Of a stretch of 29,099 nucleotides of DNA, positions 6,758 through 15,375 are shown one piece after another. The DNA comes from RUG12783 sp946409545 (GTDB lineage Bacteria; Bacillota_I; Bacilli_A; RF39; UBA660). Both the position numbers and the translations under genes were made by a program. The stretch is from the NCBI GenBank assembly GCA_946409545.1, contig CAMJWT010000022.1, forward strand, positions 1 through 29,099, in the 5' to 3' direction. Position 1 is the first letter of the stretch, and each line of letters begins with the position of its first letter. A model generated the notes under the pieces. That model was not told the origin of the DNA, did no database searches, and saw only the letters and a list, made by a program, of their open reading frames with translations.

Positions 6758-6776
6758 TAATATCAACGAAAAATGG

Positions 6777-7718
6777 CTATGCTTTAAGATATGTTTTTTC
6801 ATTAGTTATTGGGTCTGTTAATTCAATCTTTTCATGTTGAACTCTATAGAATTTAGCCTTTCCTTCTTCAAATAATTTAATTGCTTCTGTTAAATCAATT
6901 TTTTGATATTTTTTTTGAAGATTATAAAGATGTGCTTTAAAATCAAAAAATCTTGTTTCTTTACGAAATAAAGCGATTGGTATTAAACATAAAGCCGTAA
7001 ATACTATATAAATAACGGCAAAACCAATGTTTTGATCAACATCTTGAATCTCAACTATAAAATCTTCGTCATCTAAATAACGATATACTATTTTATATCC
7101 TTTAACTTCTTTTAAATCATTTTCTGTAATTTCTTCTTCTGTTTTAATTTCATATTTAATTTCTGGTCTACCAAAAGCTTCATCAAAGGTGATATCTGGA
7201 TTATTAACTACTTCCTCTAATTCTTCAATATCACTATTTCTTATTGAATATTCTTTAACTGTTCGATAATACTTTCCATCATCTTTCTTTTCCCAACTAG
7301 TACTATAATAAGCAGAATTAGATACATTAATTGATGACACAGCATAATTAACTTTATCATAAATAAGTCCATTATTATCTATTACTTCATTATGTTCTGC
7401 AATTTTATATTGATCTTGTCTAATAAATGGAACATCATATATTAAAGATTGTAAACCAAAAACAGTTCCTACTACTAGAGCATATGGAAATATTCCTTGA
7501 AGAGCTCTACCAAAGATTTTTACATTTTTAATAATAGATGAAAATTTATTTCTTTGATTAGTTCTTTTAATTTTACTTGCAATAGCATTAATATCTTTTT
7601 CAATTTCTTCTGCTCTATTATGATTAATAATATTTTCGTCACCAATATTATCTATCTTTCTTTCAAAAGAATTGATATCTTGTATTAATTCATATGAACT
7701 TGTATAATATTTTCCCAT
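6777..7718 (-). CDS. Unknown two-TM protein, paralogue 3 of 3
   Basis: This 313-aa protein is the third full family member. It has a coiled-coil-like N-terminus containing IDNIGDENIINHNRAEEIEK, nearly shared with paralogue 2 (IDNIGNENIINSSRVHEVES). It then has TM1 (about 78-98), the block STSWEKKDDGKYYRTVKEY, a KTEEEITENDL loop, TM2 (about 235-255) and the tail FYRVQHEKIELTDPITNEK. It is closer to paralogue 2 than to paralogue 1 in the N-terminus. ATG at 7718 with AAAGGGAG upstream. No terminator is obvious between it and the promoter of riboswitch 2, so some read-through into the paralogue 2 leader is possible. Function unknown. Confidence 0.88.
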   Translation of the reverse strand: MGKYYTSSYELIQDINSFERKIDNIGDENIINHNRAEEIEKDINAIASKIKRTNQRNKFSSIIKNVKIFGRALQGIFPYALVVGTVFGLQSLIYDVPFIRQDQYKIAEHNEVIDNNGLIYDKVNYAVSSINVSNSAYYSTSWEKKDDGKYYRTVKEYSIRNSDIEELEEVVNNPDITFDEAFGRPEIKYEIKTEEEITENDLKEVKGYKIVYRYLDDEDFIVEIQDVDQNIGFAVIYIVFTALCLIPIALFRKETRFFDFKAHLYNLQKKYQKIDLTEAIKLFEEGKAKFYRVQHEKIELTDPITNEKTYLKA

Positions 7719-7744
7719 TTTATACTCCCTTTAAAAACTGCTAT

Positions 7745-7773
7745 ATTATACCATAAAAACGCTTTTTTTGCAA
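7745..7773 (-). promoter_or_regulatory. Extended -10 promoter of paralogue 3
   Basis: The minus strand has TTGCAA (7773-7768), a 17-base spacer and TGG-TATAAT (TATAAT at 7750-7745), about 26 bases before the ATG. It is a near copy of the paralogue 1 promoter. Confidence 0.82.
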
Positions 7774-7806
7774 TAAAAAACTACCTAGTAAACTAGATAG
7801 CTTTTT
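7774..7806 (-). terminator. Terminator of the 7808-8326 gene
   Basis: On minus, CTATCTAG (7800-7793) pairs with CTAGGTAG (7788-7781) including one G-U, flanked by A and T runs. On plus the same position is a C-A mismatch, so the signal is directional. Confidence 0.65.
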
Positions 7807-7807
7807 A

Positions 7808-8326
7808 TCATCGAATTTTAAAATATTGAATATCATCTGATTTTCCAGGTACTCTTGGAATATTTAATATTATGTTACTATCATCGCGTCCTTTTGGATA
7901 ACGAATTAATACGGCATAATCTATGACATCACCTTGATGAACATGATCATTAGAATAGCTAATGTTTTCACTAACTATGTACTTTCCTGGATAAGAAAAA
8001 TCAAATTCGTCATGATATACTCTAAAAATAGGTAGGGCATGAACTGTTTGTCCATTTTCGCTTGTTGGAAAATCTTTATAATCAATTTGCATTATAACAC
8101 CAATTCTTTTATATTCATCATTTTCTTCTTCAATTTTATAAATGGACTTATCTTCAATTGTTTTGTTAAACTCTCTTATTTTTTCAATAATTTCTTGAGG
8201 TTCCATTTCTCTTATCATTTTAATATAAATTGGTTTATTTTCCTTTATAAATGTACTATATGCCACTATATTAGCAACATCACCATATCCATATGGATTT
8301 TCTAGTGTTCCTTTTTCTTTATTCAT
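7808..8326 (-). CDS. Unknown small cytosolic protein
   Basis: This is a 172-aa protein without membrane segments or signal peptide. It begins MNKEKGTLENPYGYGDVANI. The first half is helical and charged (about 35-70, MIREMEPQEIIEKIREFNKT); the second half looks like beta strands (IGVIMQIDYKDFP, ALPIFRVYHDEFDF, DVIDYAVLIRYPKG). I recognise no family. ATG at 8326 has AAGGAGAG upstream, a strong site. It is the last gene of the island of unknown proteins and has its own candidate promoter and terminator, so it is a single-gene unit. It ends in TGA, one of the codons that shows the standard code. Confidence 0.8.
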   Translation of the reverse strand: MNKEKGTLENPYGYGDVANIVAYSTFIKENKPIYIKMIREMEPQEIIEKIREFNKTIEDKSIYKIEEENDEYKRIGVIMQIDYKDFPTSENGQTVHALPIFRVYHDEFDFSYPGKYIVSENISYSNDHVHQGDVIDYAVLIRYPKGRDDSNIILNIPRVPGKSDDIQYFKIR

Positions 8327-8345
8327 ATTCTCTCCTTATATAATC

Positions 8346-8374
8346 ATCATAACTTATAATTAATCATTATTCAA
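8346..8374 (-). promoter_or_regulatory. Candidate promoter of the 7808-8326 gene
   Basis: The minus strand has TTGAAT (8374-8369), a 17-base spacer and TATGAT (8351-8346). It lies directly behind the stop of the ABC-F gene, where I see no terminator. Confidence 0.45.
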
Positions 8375-9970
8375 CTAATAAAAGGTTCTTCGCCATTCAA
8401 GATAAGAATCATAATCACTTAATTTATCAATAATTGTTCCATCTTCTTTTATCTCAATAATACGATTAGCAACGGTACTAATAAGTTCATGGTCATGACT
8501 AGCAAGAAGAATTTCCCCTTCAAAGTTTTGTAAACCTTTATTTAAACTTGTAATACTTTCTAGATCTAAATGATTTGTTGGTTCATCAAGAATAATAAAA
8601 TTAGGGTTTTCAAGCATCATTTTAGAAAGTAGTACTCTTGCTTTCTCACCACCTGATAAAACATTAACTTTTTTGAAAACATCTTCATTACTAAATAACA
8701 TTCTTCCTAAGAAGTTACGTAATTCTTGAGGATCAGGAATATTAACTTCACTTTGTAACCATTCCATTATATCTTTATCACTCTTAAAGTATTCTGTATT
8801 ATCAATTGGAAAATAAGCAGGCTTAATTGTTTTACCAAATAATACTTCACCTTTATTAAACTTAATTAAATGCATAATAATATTAAATAATGCTGTTTTA
8901 GCAATATTGTTACGTCCTACGAAAGCAATCTTATCACCTTTATTAACCGTAATATTTATCTTAGAAAGAATTCTATTTCCATTTTCTTCATAAACTAAAT
9001 CTTTAATTGTTAATACTTCTCTACCACTTGGTTTTTCAGGTTTAAAATCAATATATGGATAACGTCTTGTAGAGGGAACTAACTCTTCTAACTTAATTTT
9101 TTCTAGTATCTTTTTTCTTGATGTAGCTTGCTTACTTTTACTTGCATTTGCTGAGAATCTTGCAATAAAGCTTTCTAGTTCCTTTATCTTTTCTTCTTTT
9201 TTCTTATTTTGTTCTTTAATTTGTTTAATTAATAATTGACTACTTTCATACCAGAAATCATAATTACCCATAAATAGTGTCATTTTATTATAATCAATAT
9301 CAACGATATGTGTACAAACTTTATTTAAGAAGTATCTATCATGAGATACAACTATAACGGTATTTTCATAGTTAATAAGAAATTCTTCTAACCATTCGAT
9401 AGCTGCTAGATCTAAGTTATTTGTTGGTTCATCTAAAAGTAAGATATCAGGGTTTTGAAATAAGGCTTTTGCAAGTAATACTTTTACTTTATGAGAATCT
9501 TCAATTTCACTTAATAAGTTATAGTGTTCTGATACAGGAATTCCAAGTGATGATAATAATTCACCGGCCTCACTTTCAGCTCCCCAACCATTCATTTCTG
9601 CAAATTCTGCTTCAAGTTCACCTAATCTAATTCCATCTGCATCACTAAATTCTGTATGATTATAAAGTTCTTCTTTCTCTATTTTAATATCATATAATTT
9701 TTTATTACCCATTAAAACAACATCAATAACACTATAATTATCATATTTATAATGATCTTGTTCTAAAACAGCAAGTCGTTCATCTTTACCAATTGTTATT
9801 TCACCACTACTTGTTTCAAGTTCACCACTTAATAATTTTAAAAAAGTTGTTTTACCTGCTCCATTAGCTCCAATTAATCCATAACAATTACCATTAGTAA
9901 ACTTTAAATTAACATTTTCAAATAATGTTTTTTTACCAAATCTTAAGGTTACATTATTAACACTTATCAT
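8375..9970 (-). CDS. ABC-F family ATPase (YkpA/YbiT-like)
   Basis: This 531-aa soluble protein has two ABC ATPase domains in one chain and no membrane segments, as in ABC-F factors that act on the ribosome (translation factors or antibiotic-protection proteins). Domain 1 has Walker A GANGAGKTT (about 35), Walker B LLLDEPTNNLD and VVSHDRYFL. The charged linker between the domains (about 235-305, with EQNKKKEEKIKELESF) is the P-site tRNA-interaction motif region. Domain 2 has LSGGEKARVLLSKMM and FIILDEPTNHLD. Two motifs are off-consensus: the first signature reads LSEIEDSHKVKVLLA and the second Walker A reads GRNNIAKTALF. Similar deviations are, as I recall, typical of the YkpA/YbiT branch. The ATG at 9970 with AGGTGA upstream is preferred over the GTG at 9979 because MISVNNVTLRFG is the usual family start. 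Confidence 0.9.
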   Translation of the reverse strand: MISVNNVTLRFGKKTLFENVNLKFTNGNCYGLIGANGAGKTTFLKLLSGELETSSGEITIGKDERLAVLEQDHYKYDNYSVIDVVLMGNKKLYDIKIEKEELYNHTEFSDADGIRLGELEAEFAEMNGWGAESEAGELLSSLGIPVSEHYNLLSEIEDSHKVKVLLAKALFQNPDILLLDEPTNNLDLAAIEWLEEFLINYENTVIVVSHDRYFLNKVCTHIVDIDYNKMTLFMGNYDFWYESSQLLIKQIKEQNKKKEEKIKELESFIARFSANASKSKQATSRKKILEKIKLEELVPSTRRYPYIDFKPEKPSGREVLTIKDLVYEENGNRILSKINITVNKGDKIAFVGRNNIAKTALFNIIMHLIKFNKGEVLFGKTIKPAYFPIDNTEYFKSDKDIMEWLQSEVNIPDPQELRNFLGRMLFSNEDVFKKVNVLSGGEKARVLLSKMMLENPNFIILDEPTNHLDLESITSLNKGLQNFEGEILLASHDHELISTVANRIIEIKEDGTIIDKLSDYDSYLEWRRTFY

Positions 9971-10021
9971 TTTAATCACCTAACGTTTATTATATAAAAT
10001 ATTAAATATTAAGGCAATAAT

Positions 10022-10046
10022 AAAAGAGAACATAAGTTCTCTTTTT
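10022..10046 (-). terminator. Terminator of the M14 peptidase gene
   Basis: A 10-bp stem (AAAAGAGAAC 10022-10031 with GTTCTCTTTT 10036-10045) has an ATAA loop. On minus it continues as TATTATT, a modest T tract, so termination may be partial and the ABC-F gene could be reached. The peptidase stop codon (10045-10047) touches the stem. Confidence 0.55.
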
Positions 10047-12996
10047 ATTTAACAGTAGGTAATTTCATTTTATTAATAGCATCATTATCACTACTACTAA
10101 TCAAATCTTTATGGCTTCGGTAAATATTAGAAACACTTAATAGACCTCTTTGAACAAATGATGCTTTATCATTATCACCATTATCAGGTTCCATGGCCAT
10201 TGCTAAAATATTAGCTCCATATTGATTCATTGTACAAACATAAGCCCCATTTGGGAAAGTTACTTTCTTTTCAGATGAATAAGAAGCCGATGTCTTACTA
10301 CCACTATATTGCATTAACATAAAACTTGTATTATTAGCGGTACTATAACATTTTATTCCACTATATTTTAGTTTTTGAATAGCCGTACTAGCATTATTTG
10401 CAGATTTACTAATAACATACGCAGTTGGTCTTGGTCTTGATTTACCTATTCGATCAATCCATCCGTATGATGCTTTACTTACTTTAAATTCTCCTGTTGA
10501 TAAATTAAATGTTCTTTTTTCAATGATAAATGGTCTTTCTCGATTATCTGCTCTACTATGTTTAATAACTACTTTATTATTACTATTAAACTTTGTACCT
10601 TGTTTTACTATTTCATTTCTTGAATTAGCTACAATCTTTTTAATATCACTTGCATGATTAGCGGCATAATTAAAGTATTGTTCAATCGTAACATATTGAC
10701 TTAAAACACGTCTTTGCCATAATTCTTTACCAAAGTTTCCTCCGCCACCTGTTTCAACAAGAAGGGAAATACTTCCATATAACCCATTATATACACGAGC
10801 AGTTGTTGGACGTGTGACATTACCATCACTTGTATACATACCAGGATATAATCCTTTTTTTCTAATATCTGATATTAAATTTTTAAGAACTGTTGTAGCT
10901 AAATCATTTACACCTTTTGGTCTATTTAAATTATAAGCAAGTCCAATTTGAACATCATCATAATTACCATTAAGTTTAGAACTATTAATATTATGTTCAT
11001 GACCATCAACAGCAAATTCAGGTAGTAGTACATTATAAACACTATGAACTATTTGAATTTCTTTTGATGCTGAATATAAATAATCTCTATTTAAGTCAAC
11101 ATTATTAGCATTAGTTCTACTATAATTTTTAGCACCATTAGGATTAACTAATGGAATAATAACAATATTTACTTTATCTAAAATTTTATTACCATAAGTT
11201 CCATCAAGCATCTTTATCATTGCAAGAGCTCCTTCTCCTGCTGCTGGCTCATTTCCATGAACTTCTGCTGTATAGAAAATATTTAATTTATTACTATTTC
11301 TTAAAACTTTAAGAGCATCATTTACTTTACTATAACTATTTAAATTTGTTTTGGAGAAGATAACAACCGTTAATGGATCAATACTATATACATACATATT
11401 GTCATTACTATCATTTAATTTTGAAATAAAACTTTTAGATTCAGTAGCATTCGTAAATTCATGTTTTTTCTTTGAACTATTAAATGACGGTGTTGTAAAA
11501 ATATTACTATATTCCTTTTTTAAACTATCACTTATTTTTAATTTATTTAAAACAGAATCAGCATAAGCAAGAATAACTGTTTTAGATGGTTCATAGTTAT
11601 TTTTACCACGAAGACCTGGATTAGCATCTATTGTTATATCTTTACCAGATACAACAACACTTTTCTTATAACTATAATAATTACTACCTGATATTTCATA
11701 TTGATAACTACCATCAAGAATAGTATATGTTATCGTTTTACCATCGCTTGATTTATTAGTAGGAGTAACGTTACCTTTATCTCCTCTTATACCACTTCTT
11801 AATGTAAATGTCATACCTGATGCTGGAAGTTTAAATGTCACTTTTCTTTTGGATGAAGGAACACTTTCTTTTACAATATTAAAGTTAACTGTTTTTGTTC
11901 CTATATAATTACCTTTTCCTGTAATCGTAATAGTTGCTTTTCCGACATTTATATTATCTTTATAAGTTAAACTATAATCAGTACCTTCCAATAAAGTTTT
12001 ATTATTATATTTAATTGTTACTTTTGGCTTTATTGCTTTTCCTGTATATTTTTGATTACTAATACTAGATACAATTGTCTTTGTAATATCAATTTTTTGA
12101 GTACTGGTATCAATTACATTGATTGTAACACTTACTTTTATATTACTTCCATCATTAGTAGCAACTGTTATTTTAGCAGTACCTTTTTCTTTCGCTTTTA
12201 TATTTCCATTACTATCAACAGTAGCAACACTTATGTTAGAACTTGTCCAGGAAAGTTTTTTATTTGTAGCATTTGATGGACTTATTCCTACTAACAATCT
12301 AATTGAATCATTTTTATTAAGATCAATTGATTTATTAGAAACATCTTTATTATTATATCCAAGTTTAAGACTTGTGATTTTTATTAATTTAGGAGTTTCT
12401 TTAATTACTTTTACACTACAAGTTGCCATTTTTCCATTATTTAATTTAGCTTTGATTGTTACTGTTCCTACACCTTTACCAAGAACAATACCATCGTTAT
12501 CTATTGTTGCAACATCATTATTAGAAGATGACCATGTTACTGTTTTATTAGTAGCTGATGTTGGTTCAATACGATAATCTATTTTTCTACTATTACCAAC
12601 ATATATTTCTATTTCTTTATTATTAATAATAATATTAGGTTCTTGTTCTTTTTTTATAACTTTTACTTTTATCTCTTTGGTAACTACTTTATTTTCTGTT
12701 GTAACTTTGATAATAGTACTACCACTACTTTCACCTTTAATAACACCATTAGATACTGTTGCAATACTTGCATTCTCACTATACCATATAACATTATCAT
12801 ATTTAGTATTTTCTGGTAGGACTTTAGCATTTACTTTATATGTATCACCAACGAATAATTCAACATTATAACTTGATAATTCTAAACCATTTTCTAAATC
12901 ATTATTTTTATTATTAAGAAGATTATTGGTTAAAAAATAACCTCCTACCATTAGAAGAATAGCAATTATAAAAATAACTATCGTATCTTTTTTCAT
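10045..12996 (-). CDS. Surface M14 zinc carboxypeptidase with bacterial Ig-like domains
   Basis: This 983-aa protein has an N-terminal hydrophobic anchor (about 5-25). Three Big-2 type Ig-like domains follow (about 40-115, 125-200 and 205-295), each with the WxSSNxxVATVxxxGxIxxxxxGTxxI pattern. A further beta domain (about 316-375, YTGKAIKPKVTIKYNNKTL) and another beta-rich segment come next. The catalytic M14 domain starts at about 470. Its zinc ligands are His580 and Glu583 in AEVHGNEPAAGE and a histidine in VDGHEHN (about 666-668). The substrate arginine is in VDLNRDY (about 637) and the catalytic glutamate is in LLVETGGGG (Glu748). All key residues are present, so it should be active outside the cell against peptides or peptidoglycan stems. 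ATG with AGGTGAT upstream; a TATAAT at 13019-13014 lacks a clear -35. Confidence 0.92.
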   Translation of the reverse strand: MKKDTIVIFIIAILLMVGGYFLTNNLLNNKNNDLENGLELSSYNVELFVGDTYKVNAKVLPENTKYDNVIWYSENASIATVSNGVIKGESSGSTIIKVTTENKVVTKEIKVKVIKKEQEPNIIINNKEIEIYVGNSRKIDYRIEPTSATNKTVTWSSSNNDVATIDNDGIVLGKGVGTVTIKAKLNNGKMATCSVKVIKETPKLIKITSLKLGYNNKDVSNKSIDLNKNDSIRLLVGISPSNATNKKLSWTSSNISVATVDSNGNIKAKEKGTAKITVATNDGSNIKVSVTINVIDTSTQKIDITKTIVSSISNQKYTGKAIKPKVTIKYNNKTLLEGTDYSLTYKDNINVGKATITITGKGNYIGTKTVNFNIVKESVPSSKRKVTFKLPASGMTFTLRSGIRGDKGNVTPTNKSSDGKTITYTILDGSYQYEISGSNYYSYKKSVVVSGKDITIDANPGLRGKNNYEPSKTVILAYADSVLNKLKISDSLKKEYSNIFTTPSFNSSKKKHEFTNATESKSFISKLNDSNDNMYVYSIDPLTVVIFSKTNLNSYSKVNDALKVLRNSNKLNIFYTAEVHGNEPAAGEGALAMIKMLDGTYGNKILDKVNIVIIPLVNPNGAKNYSRTNANNVDLNRDYLYSASKEIQIVHSVYNVLLPEFAVDGHEHNINSSKLNGNYDDVQIGLAYNLNRPKGVNDLATTVLKNLISDIRKKGLYPGMYTSDGNVTRPTTARVYNGLYGSISLLVETGGGGNFGKELWQRRVLSQYVTIEQYFNYAANHASDIKKIVANSRNEIVKQGTKFNSNNKVVIKHSRADNRERPFIIEKRTFNLSTGEFKVSKASYGWIDRIGKSRPRPTAYVISKSANNASTAIQKLKYSGIKCYSTANNTSFMLMQYSGSKTSASYSSEKKVTFPNGAYVCTMNQYGANILAMAMEPDNGDNDKASFVQRGLLSVSNIYRSHKDLISSSDNDAINKMKLPTVK

Positions 12997-13022
12997 ACTA
13001 TCACCTAGTATAAATTATACTA

Positions 13023-13046
13023 TTAAAAAAAGACTATTACTAGTCT
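13023..13046 (-). terminator. Terminator of the 15299-13040 operon
   Basis: AGACTA (13031-13036) and TAGTCT (13041-13046) form a 6-bp stem with a 4-base loop, followed on minus by TTTTTTT. The HAD gene's stop codon (13040-13042) lies in loop and stem. Confidence 0.7.
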
Positions 13047-13597
13047 CTTATTTCATTCATATTAAATATTTCAATTATTTGATTATCTTCAAGAACTTCT
13101 TCACTATGATGATTATTTTTTCTTTTAATTCGATAGATTCTATAAGCTTGTTTATCTATTAATGATTTTAATACTTTAGTATTATCATCAACAAAGATAC
13201 TATTTTGATAATCAATATCTAACGCTGTTTTATCTTCTTCAGTTACTATTAAATCATCAAAATAACTTAATATTTTACTACCTTCTATTTTTTTATTTTG
13301 ATATTCTAAATAACCATGAGTATATAGTATAAAAACTTTATCATTTTTGTTTTTTAAAAAAGTAATAGCATCTGGATAAATATATTTACTTGTGTCATTA
13401 AAATGATTTAAGGCTTTATTTCTTATTTCAACGTTATCAATACTATTAATTAATTCTAAAGGATTCATTCGATTATTTTGATAGTATTCTTCAACATATT
13501 CTTTAGTAACACCATTATCATATACTATATCTAATAAATCATTATAAAAAGATACTGTATCAAAAATCGTATTATCAAAATCAATATAATATTTCAT
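13040..13597 (-). CDS. HAD superfamily hydrolase
   Basis: This 185-aa protein has the HAD motif I YYIDFDNTIFDT (Asp6 nucleophile, Asp8 acid/base), a motif II Thr in FILYTHGYL, and motif IV as IFVDDNTKVL. A helical cap-like insert lies between about 15 and 80. It should be a small Mg2+-dependent phosphatase of unknown substrate. The start overlaps the stop of the ATP-grasp gene as TAATG and has AAGGAGG upstream, so the two are translationally coupled. As the last gene of a three-gene operon with a ligase, it may remove a phosphate from a substrate or product of that pathway; this is inference. Confidence 0.85.
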   Translation of the reverse strand: MKYYIDFDNTIFDTVSFYNDLLDIVYDNGVTKEYVEEYYQNNRMNPLELINSIDNVEIRNKALNHFNDTSKYIYPDAITFLKNKNDKVFILYTHGYLEYQNKKIEGSKILSYFDDLIVTEEDKTALDIDYQNSIFVDDNTKVLKSLIDKQAYRIYRIKRKNNHHSEEVLEDNQIIEIFNMNEIRD

Positions 13598-14484
13598 TAG
13601 TCCTCCTTAAACATTAATTCAATTGCTTCTTTATAAATGTTTTTAACTAAATCATAATTATTAGTTTGTCTAAGATAATTATACATCATTATTCCACTAT
13701 TGGCTTCCATAACTAATAATTTATTATCACTTGTTTTAATAATATCGATACTAGCAAAAGTGGGATTAGTTTCTTTAATAACTAAGTTTGCTAAATCTTT
13801 AATATTTTTTTCTAATTTTTTATCTATTTTTTCAATAACTCTTGCACCATTAGATAAATTAAATCGATAATCAAGAATAACTTCTTCATCTTTTTTAGGA
13901 ACATAATCATCTAATTGATGTTTTGAATAATAACTTGGATTAAAATCTTTTGCAAGTTCTTGTAATGAATGAATACCATCACCAACTACTTTTGCATTTT
14001 CTTTACCATAAATTAATTTTACTTTATTATTAAGAACAATAACACGATATTCATTAACAATATCATAATATGGACATAAACTTAATGAATACTGTGTTTC
14101 TAATAATTTATCGATAATTTCAAATAAACGATTTTCATCTTCAATTTTATAGACTTCTTTACCACATGTTCCTATATTACCTTTAACAATAACTTTATGG
14201 TTATATTCATTAAATAACTTAATTATTTCTTCTTTATCATATTTATTAAAAATTAAATGATGCGTAATTATAGGAATTTTTTTATAAGTTAACAGGTCAT
14301 AAAACAATCCTTTATCGTCCATAATATTACTAATACCTTGATTATTTAAAGAGAATTTATAACCAACAATATATCTTGTTTTATCATTCTTTTCTAATAT
14401 TTTTAACCATTTACGTTGAAAAAGAGATAGTTTAATATTCTCTTCCTCACATATTTCTTCAATTATTTCGTTATAATCTTTCAT
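13597..14484 (-). CDS. ATP-grasp family ligase
   Basis: This is a roughly 295-aa protein with ATP-grasp features. There is a lysine-containing nucleotide-binding loop HKVIVKGNIGTCGKEVYKIE (about 100-120), EYRVIVLNNKVKLIYGKEN (about 150-170), and the metal-binding C-terminal motif FASIDII...LLVMEANSGIMMYNYL with the E-x-N pair. Such enzymes join a carboxylate to an amine or thiol via an acyl phosphate. The overall layout recalls glutamate-ligase-like or YheC/YheD-like members, but I cannot name the substrate. I chose the ATG at 14484 (AAGGTG five bases upstream) over a GTG at 14490. The start overlaps the end of the upstream gene, and the end overlaps the HAD start, so all three are coupled. 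Confidence 0.85.
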   Translation of the reverse strand: MKDYNEIIEEICEEENIKLSLFQRKWLKILEKNDKTRYIVGYKFSLNNQGISNIMDDKGLFYDLLTYKKIPIITHHLIFNKYDKEEIIKLFNEYNHKVIVKGNIGTCGKEVYKIEDENRLFEIIDKLLETQYSLSLCPYYDIVNEYRVIVLNNKVKLIYGKENAKVVGDGIHSLQELAKDFNPSYYSKHQLDDYVPKKDEEVILDYRFNLSNGARVIEKIDKKLEKNIKDLANLVIKETNPTFASIDIIKTSDNKLLVMEANSGIMMYNYLRQTNNYDLVKNIYKEAIELMFKED

Positions 14485-14486
14485 AT

Positions 14487-15299
14487 TCACCTTTTTACTT
14501 TTTGCTTAACATCTATTATATTACTATTATATCTTATTTTAATAAATTGTACGGATAAAGGATCAAAATGTTCAACATCAACACTTGTTTTTAATATTTC
14601 TTTATCATCATTTAATGGGTATGCTAAATTATCAAATATATCTTTATCTAATTCCATTATAATAGGGCTCATTCTTCCATCTGTTAGTGTTGGATAAGTA
14701 GCATCAAATAAATAATATTTATTATCATTTTGAATCAAATTATACGCGTGAACAATTTCTTTTTCTTCCTGTTCACCACAAATATTAACTAAAGAGAATT
14801 TTATTAATGAATCATATCCTAAATATTGTAATAAATTTTGTGAAAGAATTGCTCTTTCTTCACCTAAAGCAACATTTTTCTTTTTAATACTTGATAGTTT
14901 TCCTCTAGCTACATTTCCTGTTGATACATCTTTTTCAAGGGGAAAATACGCTAATCTTTCAGAAGCACAGGCAAAACCACCAAAATAAAAATTAACAGTT
15001 TCTAAAACAGAGGCACATTTATCAACAAATGTTTTATCATAATTCTTTTTTATAACTTGATTTAATATATTATACACTTCATCAATGTTACCAATTGATA
15101 TCATTCTTTGCTCTGTTAAGGAATTACCTAAATAAATACGATCATAATCATCAATTCTTTTATTATAAACTGAAAAAGAATCACTAAAAGGAAGATTATT
15201 AAAATTATTTATACCAATACTTCTTCCAATTGCTATAACATCATTATTTTCATTTAATAATTTATATAACCCTTTATTATTAACTATTTGATATTTCAT
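14487..15299 (-). CDS. Unknown protein with a degenerate transglutaminase-like core
   Basis: This is a roughly 270-aa cytosolic protein, first gene of a coupled operon with an ATP-grasp ligase and a HAD phosphatase. Residues around 145-220 have the layout of a transglutaminase-like cysteine protease fold: ALGEERAILSQNLLQYLGYD, then IVHAYNLIQ and YYLFDATYPT, where His and Asp would be the second and third members of the triad. The helix that usually carries the catalytic Cys has Gly-Glu-Glu instead, although Cys residues occur nearby (CASVLET, FACASER). It is therefore either inactive or not of this family. I chose the ATG at 15299 (GGGG upstream) over an upstream TTG at 15311. Moderate certainty on the fold, none on function. 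Confidence 0.75.
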   Translation of the reverse strand: MKYQIVNNKGLYKLLNENNDVIAIGRSIGINNFNNLPFSDSFSVYNKRIDDYDRIYLGNSLTEQRMISIGNIDEVYNILNQVIKKNYDKTFVDKCASVLETVNFYFGGFACASERLAYFPLEKDVSTGNVARGKLSSIKKKNVALGEERAILSQNLLQYLGYDSLIKFSLVNICGEQEEKEIVHAYNLIQNDNKYYLFDATYPTLTDGRMSPIIMELDKDIFDNLAYPLNDDKEILKTSVDVEHFDPLSVQFIKIRYNSNIIDVKQKVKR

Positions 15300-15336
15300 A
15301 ATAAACCCCAACCGATATAATATTATATAATAAAAT

Positions 15337-15367
15337 AAAAAATAAAACTAGATTTACTAGTTTTATT
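15337..15367 (-). terminator. Terminator of the murD-eno operon
   Basis: An 11-bp stem (AATAAAACTAG 15341-15351 with CTAGTTTTATT 15357-15367) with a 5-base loop is followed on minus by TTTTATTTTATT. It separates the 15376-15879 gene from the next operon. Confidence 0.7.
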
Positions 15368-15375
15368 CTTTTTTA

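Noticed and set aside
8039..8305. Open frame of 88 codons on plus inside the 7808-8326 gene
   Set aside because: Phe/Ile/Asn-rich shadow of an A+T-rich gene; no ribosome binding site. Frames at 9421-9630 and 19466-19702 are similar shadows.
12119..12577. Open frame of 152 codons on plus
   Set aside because: Antisense to the Ig-like domains of the M14 protein; low-complexity hydrophobic translation with no start signal. The neighbours at 12052-12276, 12677-12871 and 11351-11566 are rejected for the same reason.
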